From contig SCFE01000025.1 of assembly GCA_004352715.1 (NCBI GenBank), positions 924,165 to 988,164 on the forward strand: a stretch of 64,000 nucleotides of DNA. Reading direction: 5' to 3'. Positions 35,661 to 48,406 of this stretch are shown piece by piece. This stretch comes from Hofstenia miamia. Taxonomy: Eukaryota; Xenacoelomorpha; Acoela. Both the position numbers and the translations under genes were made by a program. How positions within the stretch are numbered: position 1 is the stretch's first letter; every line of letters begins with the position of its first letter. Under the pieces are notes generated by a model. The model was not told where the DNA came from, searched no databases, and saw only the letters and a list, made by a program, of their open reading frames with translations.

Positions 35661-36012
35661 GGTGGGCAAAAACAGCTAATAGCTATGAGTTGTAAAGACT
35701 ATTTTGGGTTACCTGAAATCGCGTTTGTCACAGACAAGTGTTCTTTATATTTATTATTTTTGAAATATTAGTACAATTACTATTAATTTTACCGAATTTT
35801 TTAATATCAATTAGTTTTGTTTGTGAATTTTCCAAACAATCTATTTTTAAATTTGACCAAGTGTTCACATTTTTTCCGACATATTAAGGAGATCGCAAGT
35901 TTCCAGAAATTAATGTATCTGATTGACTTGTGGCTCTCTCCGTATGAAAAATCTTTCTGCGACTCTTACCATCTTTACATATATATCGCGAGCCTCGATA
36001 CTCTAAGCTTTT
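35661..36012 (+). CDS. Possible exons of an unrecognised gene
   Basis: After the acceptor TTTTTTGTAG at 35660 a frame reads QLIAMSCKDYFGLPEIAFVT, with a possible donor near 35744. After AATTAG at about 35813 a 66-residue open frame reads FFRHIKEIASFQKLMYLIDL and continues to a donor-like TTG|GTAAAT near 36012. The residue mix looks coding and both ends have splice-like signals, but the exon phases do not give one clear join and I recognise no family. Confidence 0.3.
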
Positions 36013-37067
36013 GGTAAATATAAAAGCAGTAATGTTATTGTGTTATACATATATTCCATTAACTAATTCCATAAATTTATTCCCTATATTAAGTCTACAA
36101 AACTACTAAATATAAAATTAATATATTCAATTTTTCTGATATTTCCAGATTTTCTTTGACCGTGAAGCCAAAATAACTCCTAGCATTAATTCCATGGAAT
36201 ACGTAGTCTATTTTGAGTTGAAATGAAAATGTATTGTTTAACCTCTTCAGAACGATGGGTCACCCGTCTGATACACAGTATTCGATACGATTGTTGATAA
36301 AGTCGTGCTGAAGGGCTTAATGTGTTTTAATAATGTATGGGTGTTTCATTTTTACCAAGTGCTTCTGCTTGTAATTATAAGTTACCGTTATTTATCGAAT
36401 GATTTTTTTAAACTTTCTTATATATTTTGTCCTATTAATCATGGTTGTTCACCCTATTCTATACTTTGCTTCTTAAAGCTATAAAATGACACAGTCATAA
36501 AAAGTGAGAAACACCAACAACTGTAAAAAAACAATTGATTTTTTGAAAAGATTTCTTTCAACTTTTTGCTATTTTGTTTTATTCTATTTTAATTTTGTCG
36601 CAATTATTATTATAGTCAATTTAATTATTTCAGAAAAAATAATGTTGGCATCCCTCTGTAACTGCTTGTGGCCATATTTTTTTGATTTCATACATAATTC
36701 GAGGTATTAACTATTCATCCATTCCTTGAATATTAATGCATTGTATTCTGTTCAATAAATATCTACTTTAGCCGTAATTTTTTCATGCAATTCTTAAAAA
36801 GCAAAGTTTGGCATATTAAATGTTCAAATTGTACATGTAGACAAATCCAGTAAGCAAAATTTGTATTTAAATTACTCCAATGGCTAATTGCACAATTGAA
36901 ACAGTATTCCTTGGATAAATTTTTATTATGCTACTTTTAAAAATGATCTTTTATTATACACCGTTGTTTTCATTATTTTGAGTATTTATGTGTCTATAGT
37001 TTTCACTTTTATCAGAGCGCAATGTTTTTTTATAATATTATTTTATATAATAATGTTATATAATTTT
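36013..37067. other. Upstream region of the MRPS10 gene
   Basis: AT-rich, no reading frame of note. It would contain the promoter of MRPS10. No TATA or other site can be assigned with confidence in such AT-rich sequence. Confidence 0.4.
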
Positions 37068-37075
37068 AGAATAGT
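37068..37075 (+). promoter_or_regulatory. Splice acceptor against the MRPS10 start codon
   Basis: TATATAATTTTAG ends at 37069, leaving AATAGT before the ATG at 37076. Same arrangement as at the other recognised genes. Confidence 0.4.
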
Positions 37076-37528
37076 ATGTTGCTGAATCTGATTAAATTTA
37101 ATTCACTTGCAGAACGCTCTGTGTTAGCAAGAATTTATCGCTTATATTGTACAACGTCAGTTATCACTGAAGAACCTGATATTCTTTACAAACGATTACA
37201 GTTGGTTATAAAGGGTCATGATTCGGAGGTCTTGAAGTCATACTCCACCTTCATTGCAATGGCTGCTGAAAATTTTGACTTAGACCTAGAAATTATAAGG
37301 GATCACAAACCAACTTTGTCAAGACTGACTACACTTCATTCAGTGTTCGTTCACTCCAAATCTAAAGTTCAGTATGAGCAGCGGACTTATATAAACACTA
37401 TTAATTTTCAATTTCTAACCGGTAGCACTGTATCGACATTACTTGAATATATTCAAAGAAATATCCCTGAAGGTGTTGCTATGCAAGTAAATAAGACACA
37501 GCTGTTCAGTCTACCTTCTCAAATTTAG
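37076..37528 (+). CDS. MRPS10: Mitochondrial small ribosomal subunit protein uS10m
   Basis: A single exon of 150 residues. The N-terminal 30 residues are basic and hydroxylated (LARIYRLYCTTSV), suiting a mitochondrial presequence. The rest follows animal MRPS10 closely: ILYKRLQLVIKGHDSEVLKSY, FIAMAAE, a block LTTLHSVFVHSKSKVQYEQRTY, then LTGSTVSTLLEYIQRN and PEGVAMQVNKTQL. The protein belongs to the head of the mitoribosome small subunit. It is shorter than the human protein (about 200 residues), mainly at the N-terminus. An acceptor-like TTTTAG ends six bases before the ATG, so a 5' intron or trans-spliced leader is possible. Confidence 0.93.
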   Translation: MLLNLIKFNSLAERSVLARIYRLYCTTSVITEEPDILYKRLQLVIKGHDSEVLKSYSTFIAMAAENFDLDLEIIRDHKPTLSRLTTLHSVFVHSKSKVQYEQRTYINTINFQFLTGSTVSTLLEYIQRNIPEGVAMQVNKTQLFSLPSQI

Positions 37529-37972
37529 TAGATATATTTTGAATTTTCATTATTTGCATTTTATCTTTGAGAATATAATATTTTTAACACATCATTTTTA
37601 GCCTACACAATTTATCTTAGATGATCATTAATGCAAAACAAGTTCAATTTTGAATTAAATTCAGTGTATAAATTTGTTTTTGTTGTTATTGTTGTTGAAG
37701 ATGGATTACCAATGCATTAATTATAATTAATTGCTTGCTTGATCGGGGTTTGATAGTGTATTATCGCCTTTTCAGGAAGATATTCTCCTAACCCGTGGTT
37801 TCCCTTATTAAATGCATTAAACTTAAATTGGAATTGAACTAGTGCTAAAACTCGTCAACTTCCTTTAAACAGTTGTCAATAGGATCACATAATATAGCAA
37901 AATATATGACAATACCTTCCTGACAGGGATTGATTGTAGATGCTCTTGTAGTTGATAGCGAAATGTCATAAT
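37529..37972. other. 3' flank of MRPS10
   Basis: AT-rich 3' region with no other feature recognised. Confidence 0.4.
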
Positions 37973-38910
37973 TAGGGCCCCCAAAAAGTTGACCCAAAAA
38001 TCGAAAAAATTGACTTTATAAATCACAAAAATTGACTTTATTGACTTAACATCAAACAAACATACTCAAAACATAAAAAGAAAGTCAATATACAGGTTAT
38101 TTGTTGAAATATAGTGTTAGATATTTCTTGACGTTCTCGGGCTTGAAACTGGGATCTTTTGCCAATAGTTTGTTCAGCATAGAGAAGCTACGTTCAACAC
38201 TTGCGGAGGTTGGTTGGCACTGCAAGAGCTGCGCATTCAATGATGGTGAAACGACTGGCCGAGTCAAGTTAACTATTGACATCAACTCTCCGGAAAGCAA
38301 CCGTTGATTGAGGTATTCCCGAATGCCACAAGGATCCTAATGGAAATCTATATCACGCAGAAGTAATGCTATGTGCGTGGTTGTTGTACAAATGACTCAT
38401 TTAAACTGAGGTAGAGCCAGGGTTGTCTCAATAGAGGGATACGATTTTTCTCAATCTTTCTCAGTTTTTTTGACCATTTCATTTGTTAAACAAAAACTAA
38501 AGGTCCGATTTTGAAATGTTTTTTTTTTATTAAAAACCTTATTTAAATTTTATTTCATTTGCATAAAAAATTAAAACAATAACATGCTAATGAAATTCAA
38601 AACTAGTCGAAAATGGACCAATTTTAAAAAAGGAAAGTTAACTTACTCTATTGAGACATCCTTGGTAGAGCAGTGCGTATGGAAATTAGGGCATTTGTGT
38701 GTGTTGTGCATTCGGAACAATGGGAAAAAAGATTTTTTACCAATCTGCCATAAGTTGACTTTTGTTGACCTAACGTGGAAAATTGACTTTTTATTAACCA
38801 TATAACTTGACCTCCTACGCATATGATCGATGAAAGTGCCGTACTTGCGTTTCTTTACCCATGTGGACAAATATATCAAAAGTTAACTTTATTGACTTTT
38901 GGGGGCCCTA
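37973..38910 (-). mobile_element. hAT-family DNA transposon remnant
   Basis: The ends are perfect inverted copies of at least TAATTAGGGCCCCCAAAA, with TTGACTTTA-like motifs repeated just inside each end. The minus frame 38300-38097 encodes SASVERSFSMLNKLL, the hallmark of the hAT C-terminal dimerisation domain, and ends in a stop about 125 bp from the left terminus. The rest of the transposase, including the catalytic core, is missing. It is an internally deleted copy about 940 bp long. No clean 8-bp duplication was found. Confidence 0.8.
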
Positions 38911-40190
38911 ATTATCAAATATTCGTCAAGCAACCCATCAGAAAATCGGCAAACATTCTACTGGAATTTCTCGATTATGGTATACTAATTTACATTAATT
39001 AGTTGGCTATGACCTGTGCAACATTCGTCTTTGTTACAATTGTTTATTAAACATTCATGTATTTATGTAATGATTATTTTCTCTCAATAAATTTGTGCGT
39101 AAAACGTGTACTGCACGCAAAGCATCAAATTTGACTTTCCTTAATGCTGCTAATTTATTAAATCATGCTTCGCAACACCAATGGCAAAGTAATCATATAA
39201 CGTAAATTATTTAATTAGTTAATGTTTTGTACGTAAATGAATTTTGCATCCCCTGTGAGGAGGTCGATTTAGCACTTTAGTAAAAATAAGCAAACAACAA
39301 TATTGGTAGGAAGTAGATAACGGAATAATTTAATAAACTTTAATGGGTGTTATTGTTAAATAATTAGTTTGTTTGATGGAAAATTTTTAAATTATTTTGA
39401 TTTAAATTTGGTTGATAGGAGGTTTGATAAGATTCACTGTCAAACATTCTTCAAACATTTTGGTTTGCCAAATATGGGTGTTACAAATTTGATTTTGATA
39501 ATGTATCACCTATATGTAATACACATTTGCGCATCAAACAAATAATTTATTTTCTAAGTGCATATTTTGCAAAGTTTACCTATCAACCAGTGGGATAAAT
39601 GTTGTTTTTTACCTCTTAAATCTTTATTAGATTTTAATGAAGAGGATGTCGTTTTTTTATTATTAAAACTTTTCATTGAATTCTACAAATAACATTACAG
39701 GTTGAAATAATATTGTTTTTTGAATAGCATTTATGCTCTTCTGCAATTCTCCTTATTGAGCTTCGCTTAAGTACAATACAATTTACTAAATTAAGAGATT
39801 TTTACTTGGACGAATGAAATGTTTAAGTACATTGTATTATGTACATTGTATTATTTAATTAGTGGGTGTTTACAAATGGTGCTACCATATTACTATTTTT
39901 ATGCGACTGAGTCACGCTATTAAAATTTCGTTTAGTTCATTTTTTTGTAATAAAGCTGTTGGAATTTGAGTATTACATTCTGTGTATTTATTTAACATCT
40001 TGTTATTTAAAAATATACCGAAGTATTTATAGATTAGTCATATGTGGGAGCGTTGAAATATTTTTTATAGGGCTTTCATAAAGTCGATTAGGTTAAGTAA
40101 AAAACATATATAATTTCAAAATAATTTTTAAAATCTGGCGTAAATTCGTTTCTACGCACTTCCGTTTTTTCTTCAAGCAAAAGTTTTCAA
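38911..40190. other. No gene seen (38911-40190)
   Basis: AT-rich sequence with short frames only. A GTACATTGTATTAT unit is tandemly repeated near 39828-39854. Confidence 0.45.
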
Positions 40191-40632
40191 ATCAGAAATT
40201 GGATCCTGTTTATTACCACCCCCGCCCATGTGAAAGTGATGCGCTAAATTATTATCGCTGTGTTTTTCAGGGTATGTACAGATGTGGTGCGAAAGCAAGC
40301 TTCTGCAAGCGAATTTTTTTGTTTTGTGGTCGATTTTTATGTCGAATTTGCATGAATGAATTCGATTTTACTATTCTGTTTTTTAGACTAATTAGGCCGA
40401 AAAACACAAAATATATTCTAATGTATCCATTCTGTATTCGGATTGGCATTGCTTCTATTTTTGCGAGCAACTTTATACCCCCCATTGCTGCAATTTATCG
40501 AAATTAGTTGACGACTCGACATGTGATTTCGACATTACAAAAGTTTTTAATCTGTTTGAGTCCTATTGGAATAATTTTCCAATTCCTCCAAATTCAAATG
40601 AAGTACTTCCCCTGCAAATGACTGACTTCCCT
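40191..40632 (+). CDS. Candidate two-exon gene fragment with a CX9C motif
   Basis: Exon a (about 40191-40271) reads KLDPVYYHPRPCESDALNYY and then RCVFQ, with the cysteines spaced C-x9-C. It ends at a strong donor G|GTATGT in phase 1. Exon b (40508-40632) begins after AATTAG in the matching phase and reads CDFDITKVFNLFESYWNNFP then NEVLPLQMTDFP. One C-x9-C pair resembles half of a CHCH domain (intermembrane-space proteins such as CHCHD7), but I see no second pair. Neither the start nor the further exons could be fixed. It could be a piece of an unknown gene. Confidence 0.35.
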
Positions 40633-43600
40633 GTATTATTTTATTTTTGGTTTAGTTAATCTCTCTTGTCACTTGATTAGCATTTGCTTCATTTTAGTGC
40701 TTTATTATTTTTGGTGCGACGTATATCGCTTGCTAATTTTTCTTATATTCATTAGTATCAGATTATTCACTGATATTCAGTGGTCACTCGTCCATGACCA
40801 AACTGGTTGTAAATGTTTTAACACCTGCTTGCGGCTTTAAACATCTGAACTTACAATGTTATCAAAGCAGGTGGTTTTTCGATGCAATTAGTTATTTTAC
40901 ACATTTTTTGTTAAAGAATGTGAGTTTCATGTTCGATCAACCGTTTTACATTTATTACAAAGGTCGTGGTAGTTTGATATAAGTGCCAGTTGTGAATCTG
41001 AAAATTTGATTGCCTATGGAGTACATTTTCGAAGTTGTTTAGTTATTGAAATAGTAAAGTTATTGACTATATATAGTAGGTTTTTGCTCATAGTATAGTT
41101 TGTATAATCAATTGAAATTCAAAATTTTGTTCCAGTACAGTTTTTCTTATTTCATTTATTTCCGTTTTGGTTACATTTACAGGTTTCTGTTTTGATTTTA
41201 TTTGTAGTTTAAGTTTTTGGTGCCCTGATTTGAATATTTAGCACTTTATACCGTATTGTAGTAGGAAATAATCTTAATTTTGTAGCATTTATATTTTCTA
41301 CCCTTAATGACTAATAATTGAGTGTATATTACTTATTAATTTGATAATTATTTTAAAAATATAAATTCATGATTTAAATCATCAAATTATTTATAAAATA
41401 ATAACCTTAGCTATGGAAAATATCGAACTTTTTTTACAAAAAAATTTTAGTGTAACGTTTCAATATAACACGCATCTCAATGCGTGATTCCATTGAAAAC
41501 TGCGTTGTATACATTCTTGATAAATCTCGTCTCCTATTTCAGTAAAAGGTTGCAGATAGCCTGTCCGAATATTTAGTAGGCTGTGGTTTCAGTTACAGGT
41601 TCTTAGATCACTTCAGTGGAGCATCTGCTTCACAAGGACATATTTAGTATGTCCTTGTGTTTTCACTATAAACCTCGTATATGCAAGAAATTTTCTCATT
41701 GTATGCATGAGATGACCAAATTTTAATATCTATATTATTAGTTATTGCGTATTTATTAAATAAGCTCTATTCAACATATTATATATATATGATGTTACAA
41801 ACAATGATTTCATAGCTTACACCCCATTAATCTGTTCACGTAATATCGAAGGACTCAGTTGTTCATGCGCATAACTACACTGAAGCGAAAACGTTGCCCC
41901 ATTACCACCATCTGCAGAGGAACTTGTGCTACCGGATAATTTACAAAACTCATTGTTTTGGTGAGAACTTCATCCAGTTAGATGTGTTTGTGAACAGAAA
42001 ACGGCTAAGAATTCTTGACTCAAATTACATGCTACAGTTGCTTCTTGCGTCTACTGCAGTAATGGGGATGGGACATTCGATGTCATTCCAAAATACTTCA
42101 TGCAACTTTACACTCCATGCTTCTTCTACCAATAGAAGCTAATTTTCGCAGCATATGTTCCTACTCGAGTAAAAAACATTTCTTCAGGAGTTTGCTGACC
42201 ACTAAAACAAGTGAAGAGTTTGATGACATTTAGTATTTAAATTAGGTTTCTCTTCCTTAATATAAATTGATTCTGCGATCTTGGTGCATTTGTGTTTCAT
42301 TAAAATATTAAAGTCAGATGTTGATGCTTTATGTATATATATATATATATATTGATAATTTATATGATAATTTTTGCTCCCTTCAGATCATTCTCCTGTG
42401 CAATAGGAAATATTTCTCTCCTTAGGCTGCTGTTTCACACGTACACGCTTACACAACGGGGATTCGTGAGAGATTTGTTAAATACATCACTAAATCTGAA
42501 GTAGCAAATTTATAGAGAACAAATCATGTTGTTTATGCTATGCTAGTTTGATGCGGTATTTCACTTTGATGCGATGCAATTATACCGTCACGCAGCACGC
42601 GTCTACTTGTTCCACACGTACGTGAAGTAAAACTCGTTGGAGGGGAACAACTCCATTTTTATGCGTGTTCAATTGGCCGGCTTATTTAGTACCTATCTAG
42701 ATGTCATTGCCCAATTTAGTATCGCATACTATATTACTCTCTTGTATAAACCCTGCCTTTACAAGATCAATTTCGGAATAATCCATTTCGATTTCAGATA
42801 ATTTTGTCTTATTTATTCAAACCTTTTGAAAAATACATTTTTGAATGTGAGCGATATAACTGGCACAATAAATCACCACACTAACATTGATATTCATATA
42901 CCTAGAATCAGGTCGATAGAGCAAAGGCGAAATTCCTTCTTGACAAAATTGATTGAACTCGTTTGATTTGCTAAGTCTATTTTCATTCGAGCTATCGAAC
43001 TCGACTATGCATTGATTAATTGACCTCGATGAAGAATAACTTAGATGTGCTGTTTCAAGCAACAACTACAAATTTATGTGTAATTGAATTTTAAGTGAAG
43101 AAAGCGTCTATTGAAGTGAAGGAAACTGTGGAAAATCAAAGATCTATTTTGTGCAGGAATTTTCAGTTGTATGAATCATAAATATGCAATCATTCAAAAA
43201 CTTTCATTTGAGTCAAAATCTTCTAAAATAGTTACCATAGGGGCCCGGGATAGATTCCCTCCAAACCAGAGTTAGTAAAATTCTCAAGTTTTTTGTTGAA
43301 AATCCAGCCGCTGTCAGTTTCACAATGCTTATGAATTATATAAAAGGATAAGTCAATTCAACAAATTTTAGTAAAATATATAATTTCATGGCATCAAGTA
43401 AACCATTGAAACTAATAGTTAATTAAGTAAACCACTAAATTGGGTTTCATAATCTATTCCATAATTTCTTTATGAATTAAGTATTTTCAAACTGTTATCT
43501 ATCAACAACATTTGCATAAAACTTTTTCTTATCACCAGGTGTTAATCTAATACATCAAATATATGTATTCACCTGCAAAATATTAGAAATCCAAGCTCGT

Positions 43601-46018
43601 CAAGATCAAAAAATAAATAAGATTTTTAAAGAAACGCGATTATATACCTAATTGCCAGATATTTGTTACATGTGTTTATTATTGATTTGTCAAAATGATG
43701 TGATTAATGAAAATACGCTACTTAGGAAAGGTTTATTCAATTTGTGCTGCAACTTGCTATATATGAACAAAAAACGTATTTGTTGGCATTGATTTTATCC
43801 TTGGGGTTTATATAAATATGTTTTGTAATTAAAAGTTTAATCTTGAATTTGAAAATAGATTTAACCCTGATATTTTTTCACTTTTCTTAAATATTGTTAG
43901 CAAATTTCTAAAATAATAATCATACTTATTGCTATTTTCATCGATAAATTCGCATCAGAAAGTTAGATTAGGATGACATTGAACCATTGCTTTCTCAATG
44001 TCTCATTGGCCACCACCCTGCCAAATATTAGCGTTCTTGTGGTCTTGAAACACACTTTTCCACTGTTATGACATTGCAAGCAATTTGATGACGTATGTAT
44101 CCATTATGATGTCAGAGCACCAGAATGAAGATTTTTTATTCTCTGAGTATTCAGCCATATTTAATTTTGCTAAGTTTCGCTGCTTGGAGATGAATAAGAT
44201 TGATATTTGCTCTTGAAGCACCCTCTCGGTTGTAAAAGTGAAAAAAAGCCGGCCGAGGTAAAGTTAAAAGTCTTTCATTTACACCATGTAAATTATTTGC
44301 AAAAAGTTTTTCCAAAATTAGTGTTGAAATGTAGGCTTGTTGATAGGCTATCTCCTAATTGAACAAGCCGAGTTGCTCGCAATGTCTGCCTAGCGTAGTC
44401 GTGTCACCCATAGTATTCAAAAAATCTTATTCTTCCGAGGTCCATAATTTAGCATACACTAAATAAATAAATAGATGCTTAATGCATCAAAATCAATTCA
44501 AGAATTTTGTATCATTTCTTACTTTTTTCTTTTCCAGTGATTTTCTTGTTTACCTGTAGTCATGTTAGGCTATTTCATTCCAATTGTTTGTTTTGCATGT
44601 CAATTTCAATAATGTATTATAGTCACTTCTTTTAATGAAACGTTTAGTATGCAATTCTAATTTTAATAATTTTAGTAGTGTAAAATTAGTAATATTTGCA
44701 CCCATCAATTTTCACATTATGTTGAGGTGATTTGTTATTAAATTAATGAGACAGTGGGTCTCTTTTTGTCTGAATAAGTCTCCATTTTTGTGTATTTAAA
44801 TTATTACAATGGTGTTTGATTTTGTAATCGTAAAATTTCATCATACCTAATTGAAAGACTGGCTGCACTCAATTATGTATTTGTAATGAATTTATGAAAT
44901 TCAAAGAATCTCCAACAAGCAATGCAGCTTAAGTTGTTTATGTTCAGCGGCATCACATCATAGTTCATTTTTTAAATTGTTATTATGACCTGCATAATTA
45001 ATAAAAAATTCAGTAATCTAAAATCCATTGTATGGGGTGAATCAAAAATGTAACGAGCCTTTTTAGGATGCGTATTGTTACAAAAGTATTTTAGTAACTT
45101 CGCACATTATGTAACCTTTAACAATTATTAAGGTTTACCAATATTGGATATTATCTAAAGGGAGAAGTTTAATTGCATTAATAAAATGTTGAAGTTTCTT
45201 TGCAATATTACTGGCAGTGTTTTGAACAGTAGCATGAAACTTCTTAAAGGAGTTTCTTGAAAGCACTGTTGTTTTCATATTTCAGAGATGTAAGCAACTT
45301 GAGAAAAGATCAAAATTTAGACTGGAAATGTGTGTTCTTGCGTTTACTGTCGTCATTGTGAATTTGCAATTTAGTAGGTGTAGGAGTTTCTTTGTTTAAT
45401 GAAATTCTTTACAATATATTCAATTGAAATACTCGAGTTCTATTAATACTCGAGTTTTAATATAATTCAGACTATCTACTTTTGTCAGATGATAAATTAT
45501 CAGGTAGCAGCAATAAGGTTGTTTTGCAAAAAATTTTTATAATCCTTTACGTTATTGACTTTTATATGCAGATGCATTGTTCATGCTTTTTGAGTTTTAA
45601 CAGATGATAAAAATCGATCATCTGAACCATGTCCTCCTTAAGTCATGTTTGAAGGCACTTTTTGATTTTGTAATACGTGTAATCCGATTCATTTTAAATT
45701 TGTTGAAATCGATGTTATTTTCATTACCGCAAATATTAAAGATTTTCGAAAATTTTATTCGTTTTCTTAAAAGTTAATTCTTTAGTATAAACGGCTGTTT
45801 TCCTTCAAAATTGTCAAACGTGCTGATAGTCAACTCTATTGACAGTGCAATTAGTTTTAATTATTGAATTATGGTGTCTTCAGTATGCAACGATGTCATT
45901 TAACGAAACTGTTTTCTCAAATATTGACCATTAAAATGAAACTAAATAGTGAATATTTGTATTCTGATAACTAATTGTTACCACATTTTGAATTGTGGTT
46001 AGATATGTTTGTTAATTT
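40633..46018. other. Large intergenic region, no gene assigned
   Basis: 5.4 kb upstream of RCC1L. Open frames at 40794-40982 and 41894-42142 have some coding flavour but no family motif or clean splice structure, and could be missed exons. A (TA)n tract lies at about 42334-42353. I see no transposon termini. The promoter of the RCC1L-MVD group should lie in its right end. Confidence 0.4.
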
Positions 46019-46027
46019 AGACAGGGA
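46019..46027 (+). promoter_or_regulatory. Splice acceptor against the RCC1L start codon
   Basis: GTTAATTTAG ends at 46020, leaving ACAGGGA before the ATG at 46028. Confidence 0.4.
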
Positions 46028-47978
46028 ATGCTCTCTGGTAGAGCATTCTCTTTTAAAAGAAGAGTTGCATTATCAACGTCATGTTTGAAGCTCATACAAC
46101 AAAACGGAGTACATTTTCCAATCAAAACAGAGGCTGAACGTCAGTATGATCAAAGTATGCCTATCAAACAATATGCTTCGCAAACTAAGAAATATACAAA
46201 TCAACGCTTATTCGTTTTCGGTTCTACTATGATGGGAGGCTTGGGTATCCCACATCTCATAAAGCCTGAAAAACCCAGTGGTCAAGCTTTCAGATGTTGG
46301 AACCGCCCATATCGCTTGAAGTTGCCAGACTTCGTTAAGGATGTTGCTGTAGGCCATGGATTTTCACTTTTTGCATTGAGTGGTAAACAGGGGAGCTATT
46401 TACTGGGTTGTGGAAATACTACCCATGGTCAGCTTGGTTTGCAATCTACAGGACCTAAGACCCGTTTGGAATATGTTTTAGCGCCTGCTCGGGTTACGTT
46501 ATTCAATGAGTTCCTGTTTGAGTCCACTAGAATCGGGCAGCTGGCAGCAGGTCGGTTACATTGTATGCTGTTAACAGATAACAAGATTGTCACATGGGGT
46601 TGTAATAATCACGGGCAGTGTGGGCGCGAAATCTCACACGATGAAGATTATGCGGTATCTATGAGTTCACATTGCATTTCGTCAGGTTTACTTTAAAATC
46701 CCTTGTTATCAATATTTATCTTTAAATATAAAGAGACTTTTTGGCTCAAGAGCTCTGTATACTTTTAAGCCAGATAAGGTGATTGATATATGCATATGTA
46801 TGCATGCCTCTAAATATGCTTATATAATATTGTTTTGTTTTAATGACTAGTATATAGGCAGTAATAGTAAATATTCAATGGATAGGAGGAATTTTGTAAA
46901 TATACATTGCTTAGGATTGATTGACATTATCATCTGCATGCGAGATAATTGTATGGTCCCTACATTTATTTAGATACATCTTGCATCTAAAAGCTCATCT
47001 ATAATAGAATTCTTTTAAAAAAAATATAAACAACGAATATTGATTTGAAGTTATCGGGATTTGCTAAAGGTCATGGGTTAAAAATGCAAATTGTGTATTT
47101 CAGAAAAAGCGGGGCAGCTACACACACAGGAAAAAATTATGTAGGGCTGATGGAAGACTAACATGCTTTTCGGATCAAAACAATTTCGGCATTTACAGTC
47201 GTAAACATTTCAGTAGAAATTATATGAATTTTTGTAAAGCCCGTTATATAAAATTGTTTAATATTTTGTTCAAATATTTTATTAGTTTATAATTAAGTTT
47301 AAGATATTTCTTATAGATCATGTTGAAAAGCCCGTTGCAATTCATTGCGGCTTGGATCACAGCTTAGCACTTTCTGATTCTGGAAGCGTTTATGCGTGGG
47401 GGTGGGGAGCAGATAATCAAACAGGTTTGGGAACCACTGATACTGTACATATACCTACCAAGCTTTCAGGTGATATTTCTAATGAGCATATCATTCAAAT
47501 AACAGGAAGGGCTGATACCTGTTTTGCGCTATCGATAAATGGCGAAATTTTTGGATGGGGCAGCTCTGAATATGGGCAGTTGGGTGCTATTTCTTCAACT
47601 ACTCAAGTACCTGTTCCTACTCATTTACCGAAATTTAAAAATATTAAAATGGTCGCAGCTGGTGCCACCGAATGTGCAGTTTTGGATAGTGATGGTACCG
47701 TCTACACATGGGGTCATGAAAGTGGTTTGCAGCCTAAATTTGTTTTAAGGCCTAAAGACGACCCTGTTATTTCTATAAAATCTGGACTTCATCATTTTGC
47801 CGCCATCACAAAATATGGAGCGTTGTACATGTGGGGTCTTAATAAATCGGGCCAACTTGGTTTAGGTCATTGCAGGAATATCACAGAGCCGCATCCTGTA
47901 AAATTACGAAGGATTCTGGTGGATGATGTTTTTTGCTCAATTGATCACACCGTTGTCGTTGGGAAGACTATTATTTAA
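46028..47978 (+). CDS. RCC1L: RCC1-like mitochondrial protein (RCC1L/WBSCR16)
   Basis: Exons 46028-46685 and 47317-47978 join in phase 1 to give 439 residues, close to human RCC1L (464). The N-terminus is basic (GRAFSFKRRVAL), suiting mitochondrial import. RCC1 blades are visible in order: LGCGNTTHGQLGL, WGCNNHGQCG, AWGWGADNQTGLG, GWGSSEYGQLGA, a divergent WGHESGL, and WGLNKSGQLGLGH. The blocks VFGSTMMGGLGIP and PYRLKLP, and the later LEYVLAPA, are specific to the WBSCR16 branch rather than to nuclear RCC1. The family protein acts in mitochondria, in ribosome assembly and fusion. The donor at 46685 was preferred to the one at 46654 because only it keeps phase. Confidence 0.9.
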
Positions 47979-48403
47979 TATCTGTTTGTTTATCTTTAAG
48001 AAACTCGAACTGACATCAACAGCATTTCGAAGAGTATACTTTTATTTTCCAAGTATTAAACGAAATGAGGACTCCTTTACAAAGTGTTTCAAGTCCTATA
48101 CATCTCTTAATTATGAAGTATTTAGAAAAAATGTTGACATCTTTCCTAATATTTGGACCTAAAAAATTCGGAAAAGTAATTTGCTTGTTAATTATGGTTG
48201 ATTTATTTCGATATAAAGTAAGACTATCTTTGCTAAAAGTGTGTATCGAAGTGCTTTTATATTTGCTTAACATTTACAATGTACATACTATATAAGCTTA
48301 TCTTAGCTATAAATTTAGATACAGTACTAGTTTAATTTATTCTGTATTGTTCCATATAACTAATGTTGTTTAGGCTAACTTTTAATGTTTGTTGCTGTTT
48401 TAG
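47979..48403 (+). promoter_or_regulatory. RCC1L 3' UTR and intergenic spacer to MVD
   Basis: 425 bases separate the RCC1L stop from the acceptor in front of MVD. ATTAAA at 48055-48060 is a possible poly(A) signal. The region ends in GTTGCTGTTTTAG. The short distance between two + strand genes is operon-like. Confidence 0.35.
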
Positions 48404-48406
48404 ACA

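Noticed and set aside
37965-38918. 8-bp target duplication around the 38-kb hAT remnant
   Set aside because: The bases next to TAGGG on each side are reverse complements of each other (part of the inverted repeat), and further out no match was found.
46654-46655. Alternative RCC1L donor GCG|GTATCT
   Set aside because: It leaves exon 1 in phase 0, whereas the only visible acceptor for exon 2 needs phase 1.
47923-48295. Open frames overlapping the RCC1L end on both strands
   Set aside because: Shadow frames in AT-rich sequence; they have no motif and overlap a clearly coding exon or its 3' UTR.
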